Source: JAEUIE01 sp047602475
GTDB taxonomy: Bacteria > Planctomycetota > Planctomycetia > Gemmatales > HRBIN36
Reading direction: 5' to 3'
Assembly: GCA_047602475.1 (NCBI GenBank)
Contig: JASGHE010000005.1
Location: forward strand, 558,001 to 622,000
Length of the DNA stretch: 64,000 nt
Shown: positions 43,364-52,282 of the stretch, one piece after another
How positions within the stretch are numbered: the stretch's first letter is position 1
Layout: each line of letters starts with the position of its first letter
The notes under the pieces: model-generated
Databases searched by the model: none
What the model was told of the DNA's origin: nothing
Seen by the model: only the letters and a program-made list of their open reading frames with translations
Made by a program: the position numbers and the translations under genes

Positions 43364-44032
43364 TTACGGGAAGAACCATATTCCACCCATGGCTGCACCC
43401 ACTTCGCCCGCCACTCCCTTCCAGCTGAACAGCGGCGTCAGGAATCGCAGCGGTTCAGGATCGCCCGGCAGAGCATATCCGGAGTTGGCCTCACAAGCCC
43501 AAGGAGGGTTCACAGCCACCTTGTAGGGGAACAGCAGCACATCGCCATAGAACTGGGCGGTGCCAACCAATGGTTGGAACACACCCAGTTCCCAGCCGTA
43601 GCGTTCGGTGTTGATCTGCTGGAAGTAGAGCGGATTGTAGACGACGTACGAAGCAGCTTCGGTCGCCTTCGATTCGGGGAAGTTCCGCTTCACCATCGCC
43701 GTCTTGATGCGGATGTTGTCTTCTTCGGGAAAGTCGAGAGGCGTCTTGCCCGTCGCCTTGCGAAGCTGGCGAATACGCTCTGCCAGAGTCGATTCACTAT
43801 CGACCCGATAAAGTTCGTCCTTGGCGGGTGGTGTGTAGCGCCCTTCCTCTTCCAGGGCGAGCATGTTCTTCTGCTCGGTAGTGCCCGGCTGCTGATTGGG
43901 CTTCTGGGCTGAAGGTGGCTGCTGTGCAGAGGCAACTCCGGCACAAAGCAGACACAGGCTAGTGGCTGCGCTCCGTAGCATACGCAGGCGACTGACTGTA
44001 GTTCGGCGATTCGCTCGTAATGTAGATGTCAT
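43364..44032 (-). CDS. Exported hypothetical protein
   Basis: About 222 residues from the ATG at 44032; a second in-frame ATG at 43981 would give the tighter signal peptide MLRSAATSLCLLCAGVASAQ. After a Gln/Pro-rich segment, the domain (RIRQLRKATGKTPLDFPEED, YVVYNPLYFQQINTERYGWE, LGVFQPLVGTAQFYGDVLLF, PLFSWKGVAGEVGAAMGGIW) resembles planctomycete exported proteins without a named family. The 5' end overlaps the end of guaB by up to 74 bases, so the two are probably transcribed together although unrelated in function. Confidence 0.75.
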   Translation of the reverse strand: MTSTLRANRRTTVSRLRMLRSAATSLCLLCAGVASAQQPPSAQKPNQQPGTTEQKNMLALEEEGRYTPPAKDELYRVDSESTLAERIRQLRKATGKTPLDFPEEDNIRIKTAMVKRNFPESKATEAASYVVYNPLYFQQINTERYGWELGVFQPLVGTAQFYGDVLLFPYKVAVNPPWACEANSGYALPGDPEPLRFLTPLFSWKGVAGEVGAAMGGIWFFP

Positions 44033-45443
44033 GTGGATGTCCCTCCTGAACGGAAGCAGGACTGATCGAGATGAACCGGGCTCGTGTCCGCAATTCGTCG
44101 ATAGTCTTGGTCCCACAATACCCCATACCGGCCCGCAAGCCACCCACCAGTTGGAAGACGAACGGAGCGAGCGGCCCTTTGAAAGGCACTCGTCCCTCGA
44201 CCCCTTCCGGCACCAGCTTGCTTACCTGGCCATCCTTGGCGTCTTGTCGGTAACGGTCGCTGCTGCCTGCCTGCATCGCACCGATGGAACCCATCCCGCG
44301 ATAGGCCTTGAACGTTCGGCCCTGGTACAGAATCGTCTGGCCAGGACTTTCACTCAGGCCTGCAAACAAGCCGCCCACCATTACACAGTGTGCCCCCGCA
44401 GCGATGGCTTTGGTAATGTCGCCGGAATAGCGTATACCGCCATCAGAGATCAAGGGCACTTGATAATCTTTCACACCTTCGGCAGCATGGGCGATGGCGG
44501 TAATCTGGGGGACGCCCACCCCGGAGATCACACGTGTCGTACAGATACTGCCCGGCCCGATGCCCACTTTGATGGCATCTGCCCCTGCTTGTGCCAATGC
44601 ACGGGCACCTTCAGCGGTAGCCACGTTGCCTGCGATCACATCCACCGTGAAGCGTTTCTTCAGTTCAGAAACGGTTTCTATGACGTTGGAAGAATGTCCG
44701 TGAGCTGAATCGACTACCAGCACATCTACCCCTGCTTTAATGAGGGAAGAGGCCCTATCGTAGTCGCGCACGCCAATAGCAGCACCAACCCGCAGCCGCC
44801 CGCGCTTATCTTTGCAGGCGTTCGGGTAGTTCTGCATCTTGTCGATGTCCTTGATCGTGATCAAACCCTTCAAATGGTAATATCGGTCAACCAGGAGAAG
44901 TTTCTCCACCTTATTGTTGGTGAGGATCTTTTCCGCCTCTTCGAGTGAAGTTTCTTCCGGGGCAGTCACCAGGTTCTCTTTGGTCATTACCTCGTGCAGT
45001 TTCTGCTCAGGGTCTTGAAGGAAGCGAAGGTCACGGCGGGTGAGGATGCCTTTCAAGACCGGGCCTACTGTAATGGGCACGCCGCTGATCTTGTACTGCT
45101 CCATCACTCGCTTAGCCATGCCGACGGTAGCATCAGGGCTGAGCGTGACAGGATCGGTGATCACGCCGTTCTCGGAGCGTTTGACCTTGTCCACTTCACG
45201 GGTCTGCTGATCGACGGTCAGGTTCTTGTGAATGATGCCGAGACCGCCCTCTTGAGCGAGAGCAATGGCGAGGTCGCTCTCGGTGACCGTATCCATCGGC
45301 GAAGAGAGCACGGGGATATTGAGTTTGATGTTGCGCGTGAGGTTTGATCTGATATCCGCATCCCGAGGCAGCACTTCACTGAACCCCGGCTCCAGCAGCA
45401 CATCGTCGAAAGTAATTCCCTGATAGGCTATACGATCTTGCAT
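43959..45443 (-). CDS. guaB: Inosine-5'-monophosphate dehydrogenase
   Basis: 494 residues, normal for IMPDH. It converts IMP to XMP with NAD, the first committed step to GMP. Features: N-terminal ITFDDVLLEPGFSEVLP, two CBS domains (about 95-215), catalytic cysteine in GIGPGSICTTRV, the flap GMGSIGAMQAG and the end ISPASVQEGHPHDIYITSES. The last 15 residues (NYSQSPAYATERSH) extend past the usual end and cover the signal-peptide region of the next gene in another frame. A terminator-like hairpin for the upstream autotransporter-type gene precedes it. Confidence 0.97.
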   Translation of the reverse strand: MQDRIAYQGITFDDVLLEPGFSEVLPRDADIRSNLTRNIKLNIPVLSSPMDTVTESDLAIALAQEGGLGIIHKNLTVDQQTREVDKVKRSENGVITDPVTLSPDATVGMAKRVMEQYKISGVPITVGPVLKGILTRRDLRFLQDPEQKLHEVMTKENLVTAPEETSLEEAEKILTNNKVEKLLLVDRYYHLKGLITIKDIDKMQNYPNACKDKRGRLRVGAAIGVRDYDRASSLIKAGVDVLVVDSAHGHSSNVIETVSELKKRFTVDVIAGNVATAEGARALAQAGADAIKVGIGPGSICTTRVISGVGVPQITAIAHAAEGVKDYQVPLISDGGIRYSGDITKAIAAGAHCVMVGGLFAGLSESPGQTILYQGRTFKAYRGMGSIGAMQAGSSDRYRQDAKDGQVSKLVPEGVEGRVPFKGPLAPFVFQLVGGLRAGMGYCGTKTIDELRTRARFISISPASVQEGHPHDIYITSESPNYSQSPAYATERSH

Positions 45444-45543
45444 CCAACTTCCCCCGCGCGAGTTAGGGGAATCTTAGGGATCGTCAGTTTGAAAGCTAGG
45501 CAGTCGCATGGATGTGTACGAGTTTGCCTCGAGGCAATGGAAA

Positions 45544-45577
45544 CAGAAACACCAGCGGTTCCCCGCTGGTGTTTCTG
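45544..45577 (-). terminator. Strong hairpin terminator after the PEP-CTERM autotransporter-type gene
   Basis: Perfect 15-base stem: CAGAAACACCAGCGG (45544-45558) and CCGCTGGTGTTTCTG (45563-45577), loop TTCC. It lies 24 bases beyond the stop at 45601 on the minus strand and is followed by TTTCC. Confidence 0.8.
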
Positions 45578-45600
45578 GAATACTCAAGCACATCCCTATG

Positions 45601-48600
45601 CTAGAGCTTTGCGTCCATCAACTTGGCCAAACGGCGACGGCGATAGTACCAGCCACCCACGGCACCGGCGCCCAGCACTCCCATGAAAGCAATGGTGGTC
45701 GGCTCAGGCACGGCTGCGAAGTTGTACAGCACAATATCGTTGCCGCCAGAGATGGCCCCGCTGCCGAAGTCGCCGGTATAGCTGACTTGTGCTGTGAAAG
45801 GCTGACCAGCGCCTACTGCTGGAATGAATACTGTCCCATCCTGCGGGACGCCCGAAAAGGTTCCGACTATGCTCGACGCACTGTCATTGAGGACCATAAC
45901 GAATAGCTCATCGGTTGGCAAAAACGTCGTGCTGGTAGTAGTGCCTGAAAACACTGAGCCGGTTAAAGTAACTGTTCGTGCTGCCCCGGCTATCGTGGTG
46001 CTGTCGTACTGGCTGCCGATGGTGGTGCCGTTCAGCTCTAATTTGTAAAGAGCTCCGGAACTCAGAGTCAGATTGCCATCAATGGTCAACTGGCCGGGGC
46101 TGTTGCCTGGTGCCAATGAGCCATTGTTAGCAACGGTCACAGTGCGGGAGACGGTGCCGCTGCCGCCCAGTGTGGCGTTGGCGTTGACCGTAACTGCATT
46201 GGTACTGGGTGCGATGTTGCCATTCACGAGCAGCGTCCCGGCATTGACGGTCACTGCCCCGGTCTGGGTGTTGGCATTGTTGGAAAGCACCAGCGTGCCG
46301 GTGTTGTTCTTGGTCAGATTACTCTTGCCGGAGACAACACCGGCCCAGGCAGCTGTGATTCCCGAGCCGACACTGGCAAAGACATCACCATTCAAGATGA
46401 TGGCGTTGTTGATGCTGTTGCTTCCCAGAGCGTTGATGGTAAAGGCGTTGGCGCCCGCCGTGTTTTGCACTGTGATGGAACCGGACCCCAAGTTGGCCTG
46501 CGTGGTGTAGGCCAGGCTGGTAGTGCTGGTGCTGCCGCCATTGAGAACCCAGGGGCCGCTGCCGCCCGTACCAGAAAGCGTAATGATGGCAGTATTGCCA
46601 CCTGTGCCAATGATCATGCCACCCGCATTCGTGTAGTTGCCGCTGAAATTCGCACGGCCATTCGGAATGACAAGTGTAGCGCTTCCAGTGATATTTCCAC
46701 TAAACAAAGTCGAGCCAGTGCCACCGCCGCCACCGCCTTGGAAGTTCAGGCTGGTGTTCAAGGTGATATTGCTGCTTACAGTTTGAGAACCTGTGTTATT
46801 GCTCAATGGCGCGAGTGATGCTATGTAACTTTGTCGATTTAAGGTAAGCCCCGCGGCGTTTGTAGCACCATTGTCGACAAGAATTGGCACACTGATAACT
46901 GCGTTGGCCCCTGCTGCAGAAATCGACAAACTGGGATTGGCAGGCAACAAATCAACGTCGTTGGCAGCAACTCCCAGTGTAATTCCGCTGCTGGAGGAGA
47001 AGGTATTTGCCCCAATGTTGAGAGTTCCTCGACGATTTTCGATTGCACCTGTGAAGGTGTTTGTATTTACAGCCAATGTACCCGTGCCGATGTTAGAAAT
47101 AGTTCCACTCAATGCGGATAGATTCCCACCCAGAGTCAGGGTTCCTGTCGCATGCAAGATTCCCTGAGTGCCGGTAACTACGGAACTCGAAGAAAAGGTG
47201 GTGGAGCCAAAAATGACTCCCGGAGTATTCCCGAAAGCCAGAGTGCCTGGTCCATTGATGGTGTGAGTGCCCGTTGCTAACATCATTCCTGTCGTAATGG
47301 CGAGAGTATCGCCGGAATTGATGGTGGTTGCAAAAGACCCGTTCATTTTCAGAGCGTTGACCGTGGCATTACCTGCTGTGGCAGTTGCAGCGCTTAGGTT
47401 GACATTCCCACCAGCTGCAAGAGTAGCGTTGTAGGAACCAGAAGCCAATGGCGTGAAACCGTTGGTAGCATCGTAAAAGAGAAAATCGCTTGGCCCTATC
47501 ATTCGAGGAATGATGCCGCCAACGCTGGCGGGCACAGTCCCGTTCACCAGAAACCTGGCATTGGCCAGGTTAGTTCCCAGTACGGTGCCTGTTCCGGTTG
47601 CGTTCACCTGCATGGTGCTGCGTGAGTCGATAGATAGATTGCCGGCATTCGTGAGCGTGACAGAACCGCCTAAAGTGACTCCATTGGGTGTGAGAGTGAC
47701 AACATTATGTCCACCCGTGGCATTGAGACTCCCAAAGGTCTCGCTTGAAGGGATATTGGCTAAGCCTCGATAGGTAAAATTGGAATCTCGCATCTCAATG
47801 GCGGCAGTATCAGCAATGCGATCGTTATTATTGGCGGCAGGCACGAAGGGAACCCCGACGTTTCCAACAGCGCCAAAAGCAACATTGTTGTCCAATACCA
47901 GCGATCCACCTGAATACAACTTAATAGTGGAAGCAGACCCAAAGGAACCATTAGCTCCCTGCAAGGTGAAGCTGCCATTCACCACTTTTAAGCTGCCGGA
48001 TGCATTAGTACCCGTGGCAATGCTTCCAAATGAACCTACATTGTGAATCGTTGCGCCGGTATAGGTGTTGTTTCCCATGAAGGCTATCCCTTCACCCAGA
48101 CCTGAGCCATACACTCCACCGGCTGTATATCCGAGTGTCTTGGTCACAGAGCCATTTGAAATCACGCCTGACATGACCAAAGAAGCAGCGCCAGCTACCG
48201 AGCTTGCAGCTTGAACGCGGAAAATCTGGTTCTTTCCGTCTAAATCAAAGTTGGTAGCGATGGTGTTACTGTAGTTGTCGCCGAACTGGCCAAAGACGTT
48301 GACTTCTCCAGTTACCTTCAAAGTTCCTGTGCCAATCACGCCGTTGCTTGGCCAGGTTGACGAAACATATTGATTCTGAAACATCAGTTGAGACAAGGTG
48401 ATATTGTTGGATCCAATATCCAGGTAAGAAGCTGCACCTATTGCCACCGAAGTAGAGGCTGGCAACACACTGGCATTCGCAATCTTAATCGTTCCTCCCA
48501 CTGGCGATACGCCAGTGGGCGTTGGTCCAATGATGATGTTGGCGTTTATCGTGCCATTGATGTTAGTATTGACGGGGTAAAAAGAAGTTAGATTGATCGG

Positions 48601-49041
48601 TGATGTCAGCTCCAGCGTGCCTGCACCAATCTTCTGAATGGCAGTCTGTGCTGAAGTCAATGGCACATTGATCTGCGTCGTTCCCGACGCAACATTAATT
48701 ACGCCTGTTGTCTGCGTACTCGTTCCATTGACGAAGTTCAACGAACCAGCACCGTTGAATGTGTATCCGTTCTGTTGCAAGTTAAGGCTATTTACATTGA
48801 TGGCCCCTGGCACATTGATCGTGCCGATGCCTGCTGCGCCGAAGATCGCCCCATCGCCAGCAGCATTGTTCCAGACATTCCCGGCACCCGACCAGTTCAA
48901 ACTCGTGGTGTTCCAGGTAAAATCTGTGCTGCTGTTCGTCCAGGTATTGTCTCCCGCTACAGCCAGGCTCGAAGCCACGCTGAGGTTCAAAATAGCCAGG
49001 GCAGCGCCCAAATGCTTGAGCATGCGCGATGGTGATCTCAT
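45601..49041 (-). CDS. Autotransporter-associated beta-strand repeat protein with PEP-CTERM sorting signal
   Basis: About 1,146 residues from the ATG at 49041 (GTG at 49056 possible). N-terminal signal peptide (MLKHLGAALAILNLSVASSL). The body is a low-complexity, Gly/Thr/Asn-rich parallel beta-helix with repeats such as GTLVLSNNANTQTGAVTVNA and TLGGSGTVSRTVTVANNGSL, the TIGR02601-type autotransporter-associated strand repeat. It ends VPEPTTIAFMGVLGAGAVGG then WYYRRRR, the PEP-CTERM signal: VPEP, one helix, basic cluster. No translocator barrel follows, so export should use Sec plus exosortase-type processing. No exosortase is in the window. Likely a surface or matrix adhesin. Confidence 0.92.
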   Translation of the reverse strand: MRSPSRMLKHLGAALAILNLSVASSLAVAGDNTWTNSSTDFTWNTTSLNWSGAGNVWNNAAGDGAIFGAAGIGTINVPGAINVNSLNLQQNGYTFNGAGSLNFVNGTSTQTTGVINVASGTTQINVPLTSAQTAIQKIGAGTLELTSPINLTSFYPVNTNINGTINANIIIGPTPTGVSPVGGTIKIANASVLPASTSVAIGAASYLDIGSNNITLSQLMFQNQYVSSTWPSNGVIGTGTLKVTGEVNVFGQFGDNYSNTIATNFDLDGKNQIFRVQAASSVAGAASLVMSGVISNGSVTKTLGYTAGGVYGSGLGEGIAFMGNNTYTGATIHNVGSFGSIATGTNASGSLKVVNGSFTLQGANGSFGSASTIKLYSGGSLVLDNNVAFGAVGNVGVPFVPAANNNDRIADTAAIEMRDSNFTYRGLANIPSSETFGSLNATGGHNVVTLTPNGVTLGGSVTLTNAGNLSIDSRSTMQVNATGTGTVLGTNLANARFLVNGTVPASVGGIIPRMIGPSDFLFYDATNGFTPLASGSYNATLAAGGNVNLSAATATAGNATVNALKMNGSFATTINSGDTLAITTGMMLATGTHTINGPGTLAFGNTPGVIFGSTTFSSSSVVTGTQGILHATGTLTLGGNLSALSGTISNIGTGTLAVNTNTFTGAIENRRGTLNIGANTFSSSSGITLGVAANDVDLLPANPSLSISAAGANAVISVPILVDNGATNAAGLTLNRQSYIASLAPLSNNTGSQTVSSNITLNTSLNFQGGGGGGTGSTLFSGNITGSATLVIPNGRANFSGNYTNAGGMIIGTGGNTAIITLSGTGGSGPWVLNGGSTSTTSLAYTTQANLGSGSITVQNTAGANAFTINALGSNSINNAIILNGDVFASVGSGITAAWAGVVSGKSNLTKNNTGTLVLSNNANTQTGAVTVNAGTLLVNGNIAPSTNAVTVNANATLGGSGTVSRTVTVANNGSLAPGNSPGQLTIDGNLTLSSGALYKLELNGTTIGSQYDSTTIAGAARTVTLTGSVFSGTTTSTTFLPTDELFVMVLNDSASSIVGTFSGVPQDGTVFIPAVGAGQPFTAQVSYTGDFGSGAISGGNDIVLYNFAAVPEPTTIAFMGVLGAGAVGGWYYRRRRLAKLMDAKL

Positions 49042-49407
49042 CTTGTTGTCTTCCACCTTGGAGGTACCTGAAAATCTATTGCGTCACCTAACGGGCTCAC
49101 TCCATGAGCTACAGCGTCAGGTTGGCGTTGATCCCCTGCGTGAATATTGGCGGCCCTGCGTAAGCACGCCCATTTCAGTCAGCAATCAGGCAATAGAAGT
49201 AGCGGATTACACCACTACTCACAGCTATTACGAGACTTTCCTTTGAAACCTGAATCGCGAATCATATTTTTAACAATATCCTCTCCCAAGCCGGTACTAT
49301 AAGTGGTAATTGAACCACGCCTTTGCTGTTCTGGCCCACCAGCAAGTGCCTCATGAGAAGGCGGTATCTGGTATCTTTCCAGCCACATGATGACCAACCT
49401 TTAGAAG
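49042..49407. promoter_or_regulatory. Divergent promoter region of the autotransporter-type and sigma-factor genes
   Basis: 366 bases with no gene. On the minus side AAGGTGG and GGAAG lie just before the start of the autotransporter-type gene. On the plus side TTAACA (49270-49275) and TATAAG (49298-49303) are possible elements for the sigma gene, but their 22-base spacing is too long for a standard promoter. A GAAACCTGAAT-type element at about 49243 could serve an ECF sigma but is not assigned. Nothing else is evident. Confidence 0.35.
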
Positions 49408-50010
49408 ATGTCTTTTGCCAGCCATGCTCCTGATACCAGCGTTACCCTTCTGGGGCGGCTCAGCGAATTCCCTCCCAATCAGAACGCCTGGAAAGACTTC
49501 GTCGCCATCTATGGCTTCCACCTGATTCAGTGGTGCAAGCGCTATGGCCTGCAAAATGCCGACGCGGAAGACGTAACTCAACTGACCCTGCTTCGTCTCT
49601 CCCGGGTAATGCGCAGCTTTGATTACAACCCAGACCTGAGTTTCCGAGCCTGGCTCCGCACCGTCGCCCATCATGTCTGGCAGGACTTCACCAAGAGCAA
49701 AAAGAACACCATTCTCAAGAACGCCAACGGCCAGCAACTCCTCTTCACTATCGAAGCTGAGAGAGACTTTACCCTCTCCCTCGAATCGGCGTACGAAGAG
49801 GAGATGTTGAAGAAGGCTCTCGATAACGTCAGGCTCCGGGTGCTTCCTCAAACCTGGGAAGCGTTTCGGCTGACCACCATCGATCAAATACCCAGTCAGG
49901 AAGCTGCGGATCGAATAGGCGTCAACCTGTCCTCGATCTACAAAGCCAAGAGCAACGTGCTGAAACTGCTTCAGGAGGAAATGCGTCACCTGGAGGAACG
50001 GTTTCAATGA
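49408..50010 (+). CDS. ECF RNA polymerase sigma factor, planctomycete type
   Basis: 200 residues. Region 2 covers about 25-95 (AWKDFVAIYGFHLIQWCKRY, DAEDVTQLTLLRLSRVM, FRAWLRTVAHHVWQDF), region 4 about 140-195 (TWEAFRLTTIDQIPSQEAAD, IGVNLSSIYKAKSNVLKLL). The layout, with a stop/start overlap (ATGA, 50007-50010) to a Ser/Thr kinase, is that of the planctomycete ECF groups controlled by kinases rather than by a membrane anti-sigma protein. It should direct RNA polymerase to a small regulon; targets are unknown, though the divergent gene at 45601-49041 is a natural candidate. Confidence 0.92.
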   Translation: MSFASHAPDTSVTLLGRLSEFPPNQNAWKDFVAIYGFHLIQWCKRYGLQNADAEDVTQLTLLRLSRVMRSFDYNPDLSFRAWLRTVAHHVWQDFTKSKKNTILKNANGQQLLFTIEAERDFTLSLESAYEEEMLKKALDNVRLRVLPQTWEAFRLTTIDQIPSQEAADRIGVNLSSIYKAKSNVLKLLQEEMRHLEERFQ

Positions 50011-52259
50011 AAATAGCATGTCCAGATGCGACACAATGGGATTTGTTCCTCTCCGACCTTCTCCCACACGAAGCCGAACAACCCTTTGACGAACACCTGC
50101 AAGCATGTGATCATTGCAAGTCGCAGCTCGAACGTATCACCAACCCTGCTACCATCCATCACGCCGCCAAGTTCTTTGAATCGCTGCCACTGCGAGAGCA
50201 GTTCTCTCATCGCATGAAGAAAATACTGCTTGAAGCGGTTCAGCCGGATACCCATGATTCTCCTGTTGATGAACTGCCTTTGCCCGAGATACCTGGTTAC
50301 CAACTCATCGAAGTCATCGGCCAGGGTGGCAGCAGCATCGTCTATCGGGCCACTGATAACAAGCTGAAAAGAACGGTCGCCATCAAGTTGCTTCGTGAGA
50401 AGTCTTCGTCAGTACAGCGACAGCGGTTTTTCAAAGAAGCCCGTTCGCTTGCCTCGCTCCATCATCTGAACGTGGCGAACATCATTGAAGTCGGCGAAAC
50501 GACCCAGCATGCCTATCTGGTGCTAGAGTTTATCACTGGCGGCAGCTTATCCAGCTACCTGGCTGGTGCTGCTCAGCCACCAGCCCAGGCAGCTCGGCTG
50601 ATACAGCAACTCGCATCGGCCATCCAGAAAGCTCACGAAACGGGCTTCATCCATCGAGACTTAAAGCCGGGCAACATCCTGCTCGACCCGCACTTCGGCG
50701 CTTCGGAAACCTCCGGGCTGGACCGCTACGTTCCCAAGATCATCGATTTCGGCATCGTGAAAGATCTACAGCCCACCGAAGAGTTCACGCAAACCCGCGA
50801 CTTTGTGGGCACCCCCAGCTACATGGCTCCGGAGCAGATCTGCCATTCCAAACAACCTCTGGGCCCGGCTACCGATGTCTACGCTCTGGGCATCATCCTC
50901 TACGAGTTGCTCACCGGGCGACCTCCTTTCCGCGCTTCATCTCCCATCGATACGATGCTGCAGATCAAGCACGATGACCCCGTGCCGCCGAGCCGATTTG
51001 AACCCAAGCTCCCTCGTGACCTGGAAAACATCTGTCTGAAGTGCATTGAGAAAGACCCGCTTAGCCGCTATGCCACTGCCCAACTCCTGGCTGACGATCT
51101 TGATCGCTATCTTCAAGGCCGCCCCGTTCAAGCCCGTCCGATAAGCTGGCCTGCCAGAGCTTGGCGATGGAGCGGGCGCAACCCGGGCTGGGCCATAGCC
51201 GGGCTTCTGATTTCCGCCATTCTCCTGGGTCTGGCCATCATCGGTCCTACCATGGCGCATCGTGAACGAATCCTCCGTGAACAAGCGGCATTAGAGAAAA
51301 CCCGCGCCCAGAACCATCTCGATCAGGCCGGCAAGGTTCTCGAGGAAATGCTGGATAAATTGTTGAACAATATGCGCCTTCAAGATTCCGCCTTCGATGA
51401 CATCCAAAAGGGACTCGTCACCTTTGCCCTGCCCTACCTTGAACAATTCTCAAACGAGGTGGACACCACCGAAACTCTCCGTTTGCGCCAGGCTCGCAGC
51501 CTGCTGCAACTCGCCATGGTGCAGGTCAAAAACAACAATATTGATCAGGCTCAGGCAACCTACGAACGCTCTCTCTCCATGCTTGAGGAACTACAGTCAG
51601 CCACCAACCTTCCCAAAGAAAGCCTGCTTCGAGCACAGGCCGCGGCAAATATGGAGTATGGCCGTTTCCTGCATGTCCATCGGCACAAGGACGAACAAGC
51701 AGTCCCCCATTATCGGAAAAGCCTGGAACTGACCAAGGCTCTCGATGCCGGTGATGATGGTATCAAGAACTTCGACAAGTACGCTATTCTCTATTCCCTG
51801 CTCGGAGAGCTGCTCGAAAAAAGGCCCGGCCATCGACAGGAAGGTTACGAATACACCATGAAGGCTGCCAAGCTCAGAGACCAACTGGTTCAAGCGTTTC
51901 CTGAACGGGATGACCTTCGGCACTATGCCGCCATGGCCCACATGAACCTGGCGGTTTATCACCGCGACAATAAAGAGAGTCGTCTTGCCATCGAAGAGCT
52001 TCGCCTCGCTCTCGCCCTGGAGAAGCAGGTGAATCAGTCGAAATCGATCTGGATCGAATCTCCCTACTTTGTTTCCACGCTCCAGGGCGAGCTGGCCATG
52101 TCTCTCTACCTGACTGGTCAATACCAGGAAGCCAAGGCGCTGCTAAAGCAAGCCAGGCAGTCAGCCGATGCTCTGGTCGTGATCTATCCATCCGTTGACA
52201 AGTACGCCGCTCTCGTGCGAAACTGGCAGGCTGCCGCAACGGTCATTGACAAGAAATAG
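50007..52259 (+). CDS. Membrane Ser/Thr protein kinase with zinc anti-sigma-like N-terminus and TPR-like tail
   Basis: 750 residues. Residues 1-45 contain H30-x3-C34-x2-C37 (HLQACDHC), the zinc anti-sigma motif. The kinase domain is 98-370: GQGGSS (105-110), K127 in VAIKLL, HRDLKPGN (216-223), DFG (247-249), GTPSYMAPEQ. One membrane helix (about 394-415, WAIAGLLISAILLGLAIIG) separates it from a C-terminal part of about 330 residues with TPR-like helices (LLQLAMVQVKNNNIDQAQAT, LAIEELRLALALEKQVNQSK), probably outside the cytoplasm. Reads as a one-protein sensor, kinase and sigma-binding unit for the overlapping sigma factor. Confidence 0.93.
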   Translation: MKIACPDATQWDLFLSDLLPHEAEQPFDEHLQACDHCKSQLERITNPATIHHAAKFFESLPLREQFSHRMKKILLEAVQPDTHDSPVDELPLPEIPGYQLIEVIGQGGSSIVYRATDNKLKRTVAIKLLREKSSSVQRQRFFKEARSLASLHHLNVANIIEVGETTQHAYLVLEFITGGSLSSYLAGAAQPPAQAARLIQQLASAIQKAHETGFIHRDLKPGNILLDPHFGASETSGLDRYVPKIIDFGIVKDLQPTEEFTQTRDFVGTPSYMAPEQICHSKQPLGPATDVYALGIILYELLTGRPPFRASSPIDTMLQIKHDDPVPPSRFEPKLPRDLENICLKCIEKDPLSRYATAQLLADDLDRYLQGRPVQARPISWPARAWRWSGRNPGWAIAGLLISAILLGLAIIGPTMAHRERILREQAALEKTRAQNHLDQAGKVLEEMLDKLLNNMRLQDSAFDDIQKGLVTFALPYLEQFSNEVDTTETLRLRQARSLLQLAMVQVKNNNIDQAQATYERSLSMLEELQSATNLPKESLLRAQAAANMEYGRFLHVHRHKDEQAVPHYRKSLELTKALDAGDDGIKNFDKYAILYSLLGELLEKRPGHRQEGYEYTMKAAKLRDQLVQAFPERDDLRHYAAMAHMNLAVYHRDNKESRLAIEELRLALALEKQVNQSKSIWIESPYFVSTLQGELAMSLYLTGQYQEAKALLKQARQSADALVVIYPSVDKYAALVRNWQAAATVIDKK

Positions 52260-52282
52260 ACAGGCTCTGAACCTGGTACCAC

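Noticed and set aside
49351..50106. Minus-strand 251-residue frame over the sigma factor
   Set aside because: The plus strand holds an unmistakable ECF sigma factor overlapping a kinase gene.
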